Positions 1 through 6,394 of a stretch of 9,697 nt of DNA are shown piece by piece. The notes beneath the pieces are model-generated. The model did not search any database, was not told where the DNA came from, and was given only the letters and a program-made list of their open reading frames with translations. Where the stretch lies: positions 1 to 9,697 of the forward strand of contig CAYOEZ010000186.1 in assembly GCA_964402955.1 (NCBI GenBank), given 5' to 3'. Made by a program: the position numbers and the translations under genes. This DNA is from CAYOEZ01 sp964402955. Lineage in GTDB: Bacteria > Chloroflexota > DTOL01 > DAOUCN01. The number at the start of each line of letters is the position of its first letter. The stretch's first letter is position 1.

Positions 1-2
1 AC

Positions 3-608
3 AATGGCGATCGTCTGCCGCCGGGCTGGGATGTCCTCCTGACCGACTTCTCGGCCGGTATGGTGGGGCAGGCGCGGCAGAGCCTGGGCGACGTACCGCA
101 ATTTTCGTTTGCGATTGCTGACGTACAGTGGATACCCTGCGTAGACGCGCCGTTCGACGGCGTCCTCGCCAATCACATGCTGTACCATGTGCCTGACCGG
201 GCGCGGGCGCTCTCTGAGATTCGCCGCGTGCTGCGGCCGGGCGGTCGCCTCTTCGCCGCGACGGTTGGAGAAATGCACATGCGCGAGTTGTCGGAACTGG
301 TGCGCCGTTTCGATCCCGCGATGGCGCGCACCGGCATCGGGCTGGGCAACGCATACACGCCGTTTTCATTGGAGAATGGCGGCGATCAGCTCGCCAGGTG
401 GTTCAAGCACGTCGAGCTGCGGCGCTACGACGACGGGCTGGAGGTGACGGAGGCCGCGCCGCTGGTCGACTACATTCTGTCGGGCGCGGGCATCGAGCAG
501 GCCACGGCGCAACAGCGCGCGGCTCTGCTGCCATTTGTTCAGCATGAGCTTGACCAGCGCGGGGTGATCCACATCACGAAGGACTCTGGTCTCTTTGAGG
601 TATGGTAG
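3..608 (+). CDS. Class I SAM-dependent methyltransferase, C-terminal part (5' end outside window)
   Basis: The reading frame is open from base 3 to the TAG at 606-608, giving 201 residues. The Met at base 60 is internal, because the upstream codons continue the fold (LLTDFS, the acidic strand-2 end that binds the SAM ribose). Further class I methyltransferase signs follow: FDGVLANHMLYHVPD, the motif after strand 4, and then RVLRPGGRLFAA, the helix-strand 5 region typical of Methyltransf_11/25-type enzymes. The N-terminal glycine-rich SAM loop (motif I) must lie before the window. The C-terminal part (about residues 100-201) carries no motif I can tie to a substrate, so the methyl acceptor is unknown. 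The gene is convergent with the sugar genes on the other strand and separated from them by an inverted repeat, so it is probably not functionally linked to them. Confidence 0.85.
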   Translation, partial: NGDRLPPGWDVLLTDFSAGMVGQARQSLGDVPQFSFAIADVQWIPCVDAPFDGVLANHMLYHVPDRARALSEIRRVLRPGGRLFAATVGEMHMRELSELVRRFDPAMARTGIGLGNAYTPFSLENGGDQLARWFKHVELRRYDDGLEVTEAAPLVDYILSGAGIEQATAQQRAALLPFVQHELDQRGVIHITKDSGLFEVW

Positions 609-732
609 GTCGGGAAGATGAACGGGACGCGGATGGGCAGGAAAAGAGCCGCAGATTTTCACGGATTGATCTCGTTGTTGTCCGTGACAATTTGCGGCTC
701 TTGCTGTGATAGGCGGCGTCCCCGCGTCGGTC
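609..732. other. Convergent intergenic gap
   Basis: This 124-base gap lies between the methyltransferase stop and the araD stop. No gene is seen in it. It is dominated by the long inverted repeat at 644-702, listed separately. Confidence 0.7.
644..702. repeat. 59-bp imperfect palindrome, REP/MITE-like or bidirectional terminator
   Basis: Bases 644-665 pair with 681-702. The outer 10 bp are perfect (AAGAGCCGCA with TGCGGCTCTT) and the inner CACGGA/TCCGTG block is also perfect. Of 22 positions, 20 are Watson-Crick, one is a G-T pair (654/692) and one is a mismatch (658/688). The loop is 666-680. The stem lies between two convergent genes, 36 bases after the methyltransferase stop and 31 bases beyond the araD stop, so it could end both transcripts. 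There is no long T-run next to it, so it is not a textbook intrinsic terminator. Its length and symmetry fit a dispersed palindromic repeat. Confidence 0.75.
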
Positions 733-1374
733 TCATTGTCCGTAAACGTTGGTATAACGGTCGTGCAGTTTTGCGACCGCGGCAGCGGGAATCTCCTCTG
801 GCTGGCCGATCTGCAGAGCAAGCCAGACGGTGCGCGCGATATCTTCGACCATGACGGCGGCTTTGACGGCGGCGGCGGCTGACGGACCGATGGTGAAGAC
901 GCCGTGATTCTTGAGCAGAACGGCGGACGAGGGGCCGATGTTCTCCACCACCTGCTTGCCGATCTCCTCGCCGCCGATGAGGGCGAAACCGGCGCAGGGG
1001 ATGGGGCAGCCGAACTCGTCGCCGTGGGCCGTCAGGTAGACGGGGATGGGGCGGCCGAGCGCCGCAAATGCGGTTGCATAGGGCGAGTGCGTATGCACGA
1101 CGCCGTTGACGTCCTTGCGCTGGCGGTAGATGTAGAGATGGCTGGCTGTGTCGGACGACGGCTTGAGCGTGCCCTCGATGATCTTGCCGTTCAGGTCAAC
1201 GACGACCATGTGCTCGGGCTTGAGGTCCTCGTAGCGCACGCCCGATGGCTTGATGACGACGTAGCCAGTTTGCGGGTCGCGCGCGCTGACGTTGCCGCCG
1301 GTCCACGTGACCAGGTTGTTCTTGGGCAGCTCCAGGTGGACCTGGTACAGTTCTTCACGGATGGCTTCTAGCAA
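733..1374 (-). CDS. araD: L-ribulose-5-phosphate 4-epimerase (class II aldolase family)
   Basis: The protein has 213 residues and is cytosolic; Escherichia coli AraD has about 231. It interconverts L-ribulose-5-phosphate and D-xylulose-5-phosphate, the last step of L-arabinose entry into the pentose phosphate pathway. It follows AraD closely along its length: LPKNNLVTWTGGNVSARD (16-33), VIKPSGVRYEDL (40-51), KPSSDT (71-76), GVVHTHSPYAT (91-101), IPCAG (125-129), LLKNHGVF (153-160) and a C-terminal VYGQ. Expected zinc ligands are H94, H96 and H157. D119 and Y211 sit about where the catalytic Asp and Tyr of the E. coli enzyme fall. The start is TTG at 1374-1372; no ATG or GTG is available nearby in frame, and GGGAGG lies 5 nt upstream. 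The gene is last in the ara cluster, 35 nt after the DapA-like gene. Related class II aldolases (fuculose- or rhamnulose-phosphate aldolase) are less likely given the AraD-specific signatures. Confidence 0.93.
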   Translation of the reverse strand: MLEAIREELYQVHLELPKNNLVTWTGGNVSARDPQTGYVVIKPSGVRYEDLKPEHMVVVDLNGKIIEGTLKPSSDTASHLYIYRQRKDVNGVVHTHSPYATAFAALGRPIPVYLTAHGDEFGCPIPCAGFALIGGEEIGKQVVENIGPSSAVLLKNHGVFTIGPSAAAAVKAAVMVEDIARTVWLALQIGQPEEIPAAAVAKLHDRYTNVYGQ

Positions 1375-1378
1375 TGCA

Positions 1379-1384
1379 CCCTCC
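1379..1384 (-). promoter_or_regulatory. Ribosome binding site fixing the TTG start of araD
   Basis: The minus strand reads GGGAGG-GTGCA-TTG, a strong Shine-Dalgarno with 5-nt spacing to TTG. The GTG between them is out of frame and soon meets a TAG. This supports the rare TTG initiation codon. Confidence 0.65.
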
Positions 1385-1409
1385 CGAGCCGTTGAGATCA
1401 GGAGTCATC

Positions 1410-2366
1410 TTATGGGTTGAGTAGGCCAGCCTCCTGCAGAGCTGCTTGGATCGCTTGTCGCTGCGCCGCTGAACTGGGAGGCATGGGAGCGCGAGGCAAG
1501 CCCGCAGGGCGCCCTTGCAGCTCCATAGCGCACTTGACGTTGGCGGGGAGATTGTCGCCAGCAATCGCGTTCCAGATACGTAGAAGCTTCAGGTGAAGAT
1601 CCAGTGCCCGCACATGGTCTCCGTGTTGCACTGCCTCCCAGAGCTGCACGCACAATGTTGGCGCGGCCGCCAGGATTGCCGCGATTGCGCCATGAGCGCC
1701 CAGGACGAAGGACGGGTAGAGCAGGGCGTCGACCGCCGACATGACCAACCAACGGCCCTCCCTGTTTCCGAGGGAGGCCGATGTCCGATTCATCGGACTC
1801 CGAGAAATCGGAGAATCCGCCTTCGAGAGCAGCAGCAGGTCGGCCATGAGTTTCAGGTCGCCCGCGCTCTGCTTGACGCCGATGACCCCGTCCACTTCCT
1901 TCATGATGCGCACGAGGAGCGCCGGGGAGCAGTACGCCCATGGCACGACGTTGTAGATCATCACCGGAACATGAGCTGCGTCGGCGATCGTGGCGAAGTG
2001 ACGCACCATCATGTCGTCGCTCGGCCGGAACAGATAGTGCACCGGAGTGACTTGCAGTGCAGCCAGGTCCAGGTCGGCCAGCGCCCGGGCGCGCTCCACC
2101 GCCTGGCGGGTGCTGTCCACGATGACGCCGGCCAATACCGGCACGCGGCCGGCCGCCCCGTCCACTGCGGCGCCCACGGCGCGCCTCAGCTCGTCCGTGG
2201 AGAGGGTATGTCCCTCACCAGTGCTTCCGCCGACCACCAAGCCGTGGACATGCGCCTGCTCGATCATGTAGCGCACGTCGGCGCGCAAGGCCCCCTCATC
2301 CAATTCTTCGTCGGCGCGGAACGGCGTGACCAGCGGCGGGATGATACCATACAAGCTGCTCTTCAT
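1410..2366 (-). CDS. DapA/NanA-family pyruvate-type aldolase or dehydratase with in-frame palindromic insertion
   Basis: The protein has 318 residues and is a class I (Schiff-base) TIM-barrel lyase. GGSTGE (46-51) is the pyruvate carboxylate-binding loop and resembles N-acetylneuraminate lyase more than the GTTGE of DapA. Y111, Y138 (MIYNVVP) and the Schiff-base lysine K165 (GVKQSAGD) match the catalytic set. C-terminal family motifs are VMSAVDALLYPSFVLGAHGAIAA (208-230) and NLPANVKCAM (272-281). Residues of about 182-203 are extra compared with the family: the usual short loop between helix 6 and strand 7 is lengthened by about 20 residues, encoded by three DNA hairpins. Its ATG overlaps the araB stop (ATGA), so it is probably translationally coupled to araB. 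It may act on a 2-keto-3-deoxy sugar acid; true lysine-pathway DapA is less likely in this context. The substrate is not identifiable from sequence. Confidence 0.85.
   Translation of the reverse strand: MKSSLYGIIPPLVTPFRADEELDEGALRADVRYMIEQAHVHGLVVGGSTGEGHTLSTDELRRAVGAAVDGAAGRVPVLAGVIVDSTRQAVERARALADLDLAALQVTPVHYLFRPSDDMMVRHFATIADAAHVPVMIYNVVPWAYCSPALLVRIMKEVDGVIGVKQSAGDLKLMADLLLLSKADSPISRSPMNRTSASLGNREGRWLVMSAVDALLYPSFVLGAHGAIAAILAAAPTLCVQLWEAVQHGDHVRALDLHLKLLRIWNAIAGDNLPANVKCAMELQGRPAGLPRAPMPPSSAAQRQAIQAALQEAGLLNP
1757..1813. repeat. Three tandem hairpins inserted in frame in the DapA-like gene
   Basis: Three consecutive inverted repeats lie head to tail. Hairpin 1: CCTCCCT (1757-1763) with AGGGAGG (1771-1777), 7-nt loop. 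Hairpin 2: GTCCGAT (1783-1789) with ATCGGAC (1792-1798), 2-nt loop. Hairpin 3: CTCCGA (1798-1803) with TCGGAG (1808-1813), GAAA loop on the plus strand. The words TCCGA/TCGGA recur through hairpins 2 and 3. The block coincides with the stretch of the DapA-like protein that has no family counterpart, roughly residues 182-203, and it keeps the reading frame. The exact ends cannot be fixed without an uninterrupted homologue; about 60-66 nt is likely. Confidence 0.75.
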
Positions 2367-4045
2367 GTGTTCACCAAGACCTCCGTCTTCATTTTCTTCA
2401 GGCGCTTCATGACATCGTTGCCCCCGCGACCGAAATAGTCGTGCAGCGTCATGTACTCGACAAAAAGCTTGTTGTAGACGTCGTGATTGGCTGCGATCGG
2501 CTTGTAGCCCTCGGGCCGTAGGCGGGCCATCTTTGCGGCGGCTGCCATGATCGATTCGTAGCCGCCGGCCTGTTTACCTGCTGCTACCGCTCCGTGCATG
2601 GCCGCGCCCAGCGCGCCGCCCTGATGCGTCTCGGCCACCCGAATGGGCAGGCCGGTCACGTCTGAATAGATCTGCATGAGTAGCTTGTTGCGGTCGGGCA
2701 GGCCGCCTGTGGCGATGATCTCATTGACGGGCACATTGTGGGCCTTGAATGTGTCGATGATGACACGTGTGCCGTAGGCGGTGGCCTCGATCAGGGCGCG
2801 GTAGATCTCTTCCGCCTTCGTCGCCAGCGTCGCGCCAAGCAGCACACCGGTCAGGTCGACGTCGACCAGGACGCTGCGGTTGCCGTTCCACCAGTCGAGG
2901 GCGACCAACCCACTCTCACCTGGCTTGAGTCTGGCTGCCTTTTCCTCGAGCACCTGGTGGATGGTCAGCCTGCGCTCGTCCGCTTCCTTCTGGTAGGCCA
3001 CTGGTACGCAGTTCTCGACGAACCAGGCGAAGTGATCGCCCACGCACGATTGCCCGGCCTCGTAGCCGAAAAAGCCCGGTACGATGCCATCTTCGACGTA
3101 GCCGCACATGCCCGGAACAACGAGTTCCTTCGTACCCATCACCATGTGGCAGTTTGACGTGCCCATGATGATGACCATGCGCGCCGGCTCGACCACGGTG
3201 GCGGCGGGAACGGCCACATGGGCATCGACATTGCCGACGGCAACGGCGGTGCCTGGTTTCAGCCCTGTCCACGCGGCGGCCTGGGCGGTCAGCCCGCCGG
3301 CCTTTGTGCCGAGCGGCAGCAGGGTGCGCGACATCTTCTCGTCGATGATGTGCTCCAGGCGCGGGTCGAGCGCCTTGAAGAAGGCGTCTGGCGGGAAGCC
3401 CTCGCGCTTGGACCACATGGCCTTGTAGCCGGCGGTGCAGGTGTTGCGCGTCTCTATGCCTGTCAATTGCCAGACGACCCAATCGGCGCCTTCAATCAGA
3501 CGATCGGCGGCGGCGTAGACCTCGGGCGCTTCGTCCAGAATCTGCCAGGCCTTGGGGAAGAACCACTCAGAGCTGATCTTGCCGCCATAGCGCTTGAGGA
3601 AGGTGAATCCCTTCTGCTCAGCGATCTGGTTCAGCTTGTTGGCTTCGGGCTGGGCGGCGTGGTGCTTCCAGAGCTTGATCCAGGCATGGGGTTTGCTGCG
3701 CCACTCAGGCAGGAAGCATAGCGGCGTGCCGTCTTTCCTGGTCGGCATCATGGTGCAGGCGGTGAAGTCGACCCCAAGGCCAATGACGTCAGCCGTTTCG
3801 ACGCCACTCTGCTTGAGCACCGCAGGGATGGCCGTTTTGAAGACCTCAAGATAGTCGTTGGGGTCTTGCAGCGCCCAGTCGGGTTCCAGGCGAATGGTTG
3901 TGCCGGGTAGTTTCTCATCGATGACGCCGTTGGCGTATGGGTGGACGAAACTGGCGACTTCCTTGCCGTCGGCAACGTCAACCAACATGGCTCGTCCCGA
4001 TTCGGTGCCAAAGTCAACGCCGATGGCGTATTTGCGTGTGGTCAT
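2363..4045 (-). CDS. araB: L-ribulokinase (FGGY carbohydrate kinase)
   Basis: The protein has 560 residues, the full length of Bacillus-type AraB. It phosphorylates L-ribulose with ATP to L-ribulose-5-phosphate in the cytosol. The N-terminal domain begins with the phosphate loop VDFGTESGR (10-18), followed by GVDFTACT (91-98), the AraB-specific KLWKHHAAQ (124-132) and RYGGKISSEW (152-161). GNVDAHVAVP (271-280) contains the expected catalytic base D274. The C-terminal nucleotide-binding half has MGTSNCH (294-300), GYEAGQSCVGDHFAWF (327-342), ALDWWNGNRS (382-391) and ATGGLPDRN (445-453). Similarity to known AraB runs end to end, so other FGGY kinases are unlikely. AGGAGA lies 5 nt before the ATG. 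The gene starts 28 nt after the isomerase stop and its TGA overlaps the next start, indicating one operon. Confidence 0.96.
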   Translation of the reverse strand: MTTRKYAIGVDFGTESGRAMLVDVADGKEVASFVHPYANGVIDEKLPGTTIRLEPDWALQDPNDYLEVFKTAIPAVLKQSGVETADVIGLGVDFTACTMMPTRKDGTPLCFLPEWRSKPHAWIKLWKHHAAQPEANKLNQIAEQKGFTFLKRYGGKISSEWFFPKAWQILDEAPEVYAAADRLIEGADWVVWQLTGIETRNTCTAGYKAMWSKREGFPPDAFFKALDPRLEHIIDEKMSRTLLPLGTKAGGLTAQAAAWTGLKPGTAVAVGNVDAHVAVPAATVVEPARMVIIMGTSNCHMVMGTKELVVPGMCGYVEDGIVPGFFGYEAGQSCVGDHFAWFVENCVPVAYQKEADERRLTIHQVLEEKAARLKPGESGLVALDWWNGNRSVLVDVDLTGVLLGATLATKAEEIYRALIEATAYGTRVIIDTFKAHNVPVNEIIATGGLPDRNKLLMQIYSDVTGLPIRVAETHQGGALGAAMHGAVAAGKQAGGYESIMAAAAKMARLRPEGYKPIAANHDVYNKLFVEYMTLHDYFGRGGNDVMKRLKKMKTEVLVNT

Positions 4046-4073
4046 GGTAGTCTCCTGTGTTGCCTCTGTCGCC

Positions 4074-5507
4074 TCACCCTTTGTGGTAGTATACGTCCCA
4101 GCCCATGTACTTGCTGAGCGCTTCGTTGACGGCGCCGGCGCACCGTGACAGGTTGACGGCGGTGTGGTGCTCGAAGCCGTTGGCGCAGATGAACTGGAGC
4201 AGGGCCTGAAGATTGGGAATATGGGCGACGCCGAAGCCGCCGAATGTCGTGAGCGGATCGTTGGTCAGATTGCCTTCACCGAGGTAGGCGGCAATGACGC
4301 CGTTGACGTCATCGGTGGATACGCGGCAGTAGGTGAATGGCTCGGCCTTGACGCGCCCGACGATGGTGCCGTAGGTGTTTTCTTTGCCGACGGTGCCGGC
4401 GATGATCTCCTGGTAGTCCATGACAGGAATCTCGCTGGGCTTGATCGGATCCTGAACGAAGATGTCCCTGGGCAGGTTGGAGCAGTGGAAGATCACGCAT
4501 TTGTCGGGGTCGGTGCCATAGTTGTTGTTCCAGTCGATGAGGGCGCTGGGGATGCCGGATGCCAGGACCATGGCATACATGCCGACGAGACCGGTGATGT
4601 CAGTCTCGCAGGCCGACGGCATCAGGTTGTTGCTCATCATGCTCATGATAGCGCAGGGGACGACGCCATAGTACTCTTCCATCGATGTCCAGCACTGCAC
4701 GGCGCTGGCGACCAGCCCGTTCTCCGTCATCCAGTCGTCAACGACAACGCCGAACTTGGCCATCTTGACGAGGGCTTCCTCGGAAATACCTTTGACCGAA
4801 ACATAGCTCTTCAACGCATCGAGCTTGACCTTGAGCTTGTTGGTGTTGCCCCGAATACGCTCAGCCTTGCCGAATATCTCCGACAGGTCGATAGTATCAA
4901 CGGAGATGCCGGCGCGCTCCAGCAGCTTCTCGCTGTAGCGGACGGTGTTGAAAGCTGCCGGGCGGGCGCCGATGGCGCCCAGGCGTGCGCTCCTCAGGCC
5001 GCGCACCACACGGCAGGTGCCGACGAAGCTGCGCAGGTCGGAGCGGAAAGCGACGCTCTCTGGCTCGACGCAGTGCAGTCCCGTGAGTGAGTACGTGATG
5101 CCGTACTGGCTGAGGTTGTTGCAAGTGGACATCTTGCCGCAGAAAGAATCACGGCGATCCTTGATGGTCATCTTGGACACGTCGTCGGGGTAGGCATGGA
5201 TCAAGGCAGGAACGTTGAGCCCGGACCAACGGATAGCGTTGGCGATGGCGCGCTCTTCGCCGAAGTTGGGCAGGGTGACGAGGATGCCGTCAATCTTGTC
5301 CGCATTCTTCTTGAAGAGGTTGGCGCACTTCTCCGTATCGCTGTTGGAGACGATGCTGCCGTAGTTCGTGTCTGCCGGGGTCAGGCAGATAGCGTTGATC
5401 CCTTCTTCTTCGAGCACCTTGAGCATTCTTTCCCGTCCCTTCTCGCACAGGTGCGCGGGGAAGAAGCCACGGTTACCGACAATGACGCCAAGTGTGGGTT
5501 TGTTCAT
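4074..5507 (-). CDS. L-fucose/L-arabinose isomerase-family protein (FucI-like) in the araA position
   Basis: The 477-residue aldose-ketose isomerase is shorter than E. coli FucI (about 591). It would interconvert an aldose and a ketose using a divalent metal. Residues E301 (ACETDITG) and D325 (LIDWNNNY) are 24 apart, the same spacing as the FucI metal ligands E337 and D361. H447/H448 (FEHHTAVN) near the C-terminus fits the third ligand, H528. The N-terminal third (LGVIVGNRGFFP, then ILVTLPNFGEE at 75-85) resembles the substrate-side Rossmann-like domains. There is no signal peptide. AAGGAGG lies 10 nt before the ATG. Lying directly upstream of araB and araD, it most likely makes L-ribulose from L-arabinose although it is not a classical AraA. 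L-fucose or D-arabinose isomerisation remains possible. A promoter-like TTGACA and a dyad lie just upstream. Confidence 0.85.
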   Translation of the reverse strand: MNKPTLGVIVGNRGFFPAHLCEKGRERMLKVLEEEGINAICLTPADTNYGSIVSNSDTEKCANLFKKNADKIDGILVTLPNFGEERAIANAIRWSGLNVPALIHAYPDDVSKMTIKDRRDSFCGKMSTCNNLSQYGITYSLTGLHCVEPESVAFRSDLRSFVGTCRVVRGLRSARLGAIGARPAAFNTVRYSEKLLERAGISVDTIDLSEIFGKAERIRGNTNKLKVKLDALKSYVSVKGISEEALVKMAKFGVVVDDWMTENGLVASAVQCWTSMEEYYGVVPCAIMSMMSNNLMPSACETDITGLVGMYAMVLASGIPSALIDWNNNYGTDPDKCVIFHCSNLPRDIFVQDPIKPSEIPVMDYQEIIAGTVGKENTYGTIVGRVKAEPFTYCRVSTDDVNGVIAAYLGEGNLTNDPLTTFGGFGVAHIPNLQALLQFICANGFEHHTAVNLSRCAGAVNEALSKYMGWDVYYHKG

Positions 5508-5552
5508 GATAGAAATCCCTCCTTTGGGTAGTCTGCGTGGTTACGCACAGCT

Positions 5553-5570
5553 TGATCGATACATAGATCA
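5553..5570. promoter_or_regulatory. Operator-like dyad in front of the isomerase gene
   Basis: TGATCGATACATAGATCA has perfect 5-bp arms (TGATC/GATCA) and matches its own reverse complement at 14 of 18 positions. It overlaps the presumed -10 of the isomerase promoter, as expected for a repressor site. No regulator gene is in the window. Confidence 0.35.
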
Positions 5571-5589
5571 TCTTTGGCCTTGTTGTCAA
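5560..5589 (-). promoter_or_regulatory. Candidate sigma70 promoter for the isomerase-araB-dapA-like-araD operon
   Basis: The minus strand has a perfect -35 TTGACA (5589-5584), an 18-nt spacer and a weak -10 TATGTA (5565-5560). The -35 overlaps the HEPN stop codon. The position, about 53 nt before the isomerase ATG, is suitable; the -10 is poor, so confidence is moderate. Confidence 0.4.
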
Positions 5590-5594
5590 AGGCC
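5576..5594. repeat. Short hairpin at the HEPN stop / isomerase -35
   Basis: GGCCTT (5576-5581) pairs perfectly with AAGGCC (5589-5594) around a 7-nt loop. It spans the HEPN stop codon and the TTGACA box. It may be a weak terminator or protein-binding dyad; no T-run follows. Confidence 0.3.
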
Positions 5595-5969
5595 GAGAAA
5601 TGCTCGTATGAGCTTACGTACTACGTTGGCGATCTGTACAGCCTCGTGTGCTTCTGCCGGGGTAGGTTGTTCGCCAGGGTAGCGGGCGCGTACCGCGTAT
5701 GACGAAAGGGTATCGAGATCATCGCTGCTGAAGCCGAGCAGCATGCCTGCCTGCGCGCACAGATCACTCAGCGCCGCAAGGTCGTGCACCCTGGGGAACG
5801 GCTGTTGTCGTGACACGAGGGCAGCTTTCAAGTATTTATCGGCGCATTGCTGAGCATGGAAGCATGCTCCATAGGTGAGCGGCGTCTTTCTGCGCAGTGC
5901 CACCTGGGCAAGTTTGTAGTCCTCTTCGGCCACTTGTACCCACGACAGCGGATCAGCGGGAGTGTTCAT
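5586..5969 (-). CDS. HEPN-domain protein, partner of MNT nucleotidyltransferase
   Basis: The 127-residue all-helical small protein carries the HEPN (PF05168-type) pattern. It has WVQVAEEDYKLAQVAL (10-25), ACFHAQQCADKYLKAAL (35-51), FPRVHDLAAL (58-67) and YAVRARYPGE (91-100). Many HEPN proteins paired with MNT enzymes are toxic RNases using an R-x(4-6)-H motif. Here the nearest pair is R54 and H62 with seven residues between, so the canonical motif is not evident; activity may be weak, different or lost. The start ATG at 5969-5967 overlaps the MNT gene by 17 nt, which indicates co-translation. The likely role is the toxin or RNase half of a two-gene module, or a nucleotidyltransferase-associated helical subunit. 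Antitoxin function has not been shown for this subfamily from sequence alone. Confidence 0.8.
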   Translation of the reverse strand: MNTPADPLSWVQVAEEDYKLAQVALRRKTPLTYGACFHAQQCADKYLKAALVSRQQPFPRVHDLAALSDLCAQAGMLLGFSSDDLDTLSSYAVRARYPGEQPTPAEAHEAVQIANVVRKLIRAFLGL

Positions 5970-6345
5970 AGAGAACCTGTCCTCGCTCCATTATCTCGCA
6001 GATGAACGGGTCACGTTCGTGGACAGCTTTCTGCACCTCCTCGGGTGTCCTCACGACAATGTCCACAGGAAAGGGCCGCGGGCGCAGGAGACGTGTCACG
6101 GCGAGATAGCGGTCGCGCTGAGATGCTTCCGTCTTCATGATGACGAGAATGTCCACATCGCTGTCTGGCGACGGAGCGCCGTAGGCGTACGAGCCAAAGA
6201 GCACGATTTTCTCTGGCTGGAGGGCTTTGGCGATGCGCTCAACCACGTCTGGCAGAAGGAGGCTGACAGGCGAGGCGAATCCGGTCGGTCGCATCACGCT
6301 ACCCGGAGAGCGCGACGGGTACACTCTGCACTCTGCTTGTGCCAT
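5953..6345 (-). CDS. MNT-type minimal nucleotidyltransferase (antitoxin-like)
   Basis: The protein has 130 residues. It is a member of the DNA polymerase beta superfamily. A perfect GS-x10-DxD motif is seen: G51, S52, then D63 and D65 (GSYAYGAP..DSDVDILV). A third acidic residue, D95, is in FPVDIVV. Members paired with HEPN proteins transfer AMP (or another nucleotide) to the HEPN partner and neutralise it. The start at 6345 is chosen because AGGAGG lies 4 nt upstream. An upstream in-frame TTG at 6423 would add 26 residues, but it is the TTG of the -35 box and precedes the likely transcription start. Residues 1-28 are not conserved-looking; M18 is a less likely alternative start. It is followed by the HEPN gene with a 17-nt overlap. 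Confidence 0.85.
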   Translation of the reverse strand: MAQAECRVYPSRSPGSVMRPTGFASPVSLLLPDVVERIAKALQPEKIVLFGSYAYGAPSPDSDVDILVIMKTEASQRDRYLAVTRLLRPRPFPVDIVVRTPEEVQKAVHERDPFICEIMERGQVLYEHSR

Positions 6346-6356
6346 GTCTCCTCCTC
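6346..6356 (-). promoter_or_regulatory. Ribosome binding site fixing the MNT start
   Basis: The minus strand reads AGAGGAGGAGAC-ATG just before the start at 6345, a strong purine-rich Shine-Dalgarno. It argues against the longer TTG-initiated version. Confidence 0.6.
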
Positions 6357-6394
6357 TGCCCATAGTGCGGTACGATTCTCCTGCTGCTACCAGG

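Noticed and set aside
609..860. Small plus-strand open frame at 618-854
   Set aside because: It runs through the inverted repeat and into the araD gene on the other strand, and the product has no recognisable feature.
1741..1826. Possibility that the DapA-like gene is a pseudogene broken by the repeat
   Set aside because: The frame is continuous through the hairpins, the catalytic residues and C-terminal motifs are present, and translation coupling to araB is preserved.
1593..2438. Plus-strand open frame of 281 codons opposite the DapA-like gene
   Set aside because: Its product is His/Arg-rich with no domain, and it lies antisense to a gene with intact catalytic motifs.
4964..4980. Perfect hairpin GGGCGCC-GAT-GGCGCCC
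   Set aside because: It lies inside the isomerase gene and results from a repeated Gly-Ala codon pair (GAIGA). There is no insertion relative to the normal protein and no reason to assign a regulatory role.
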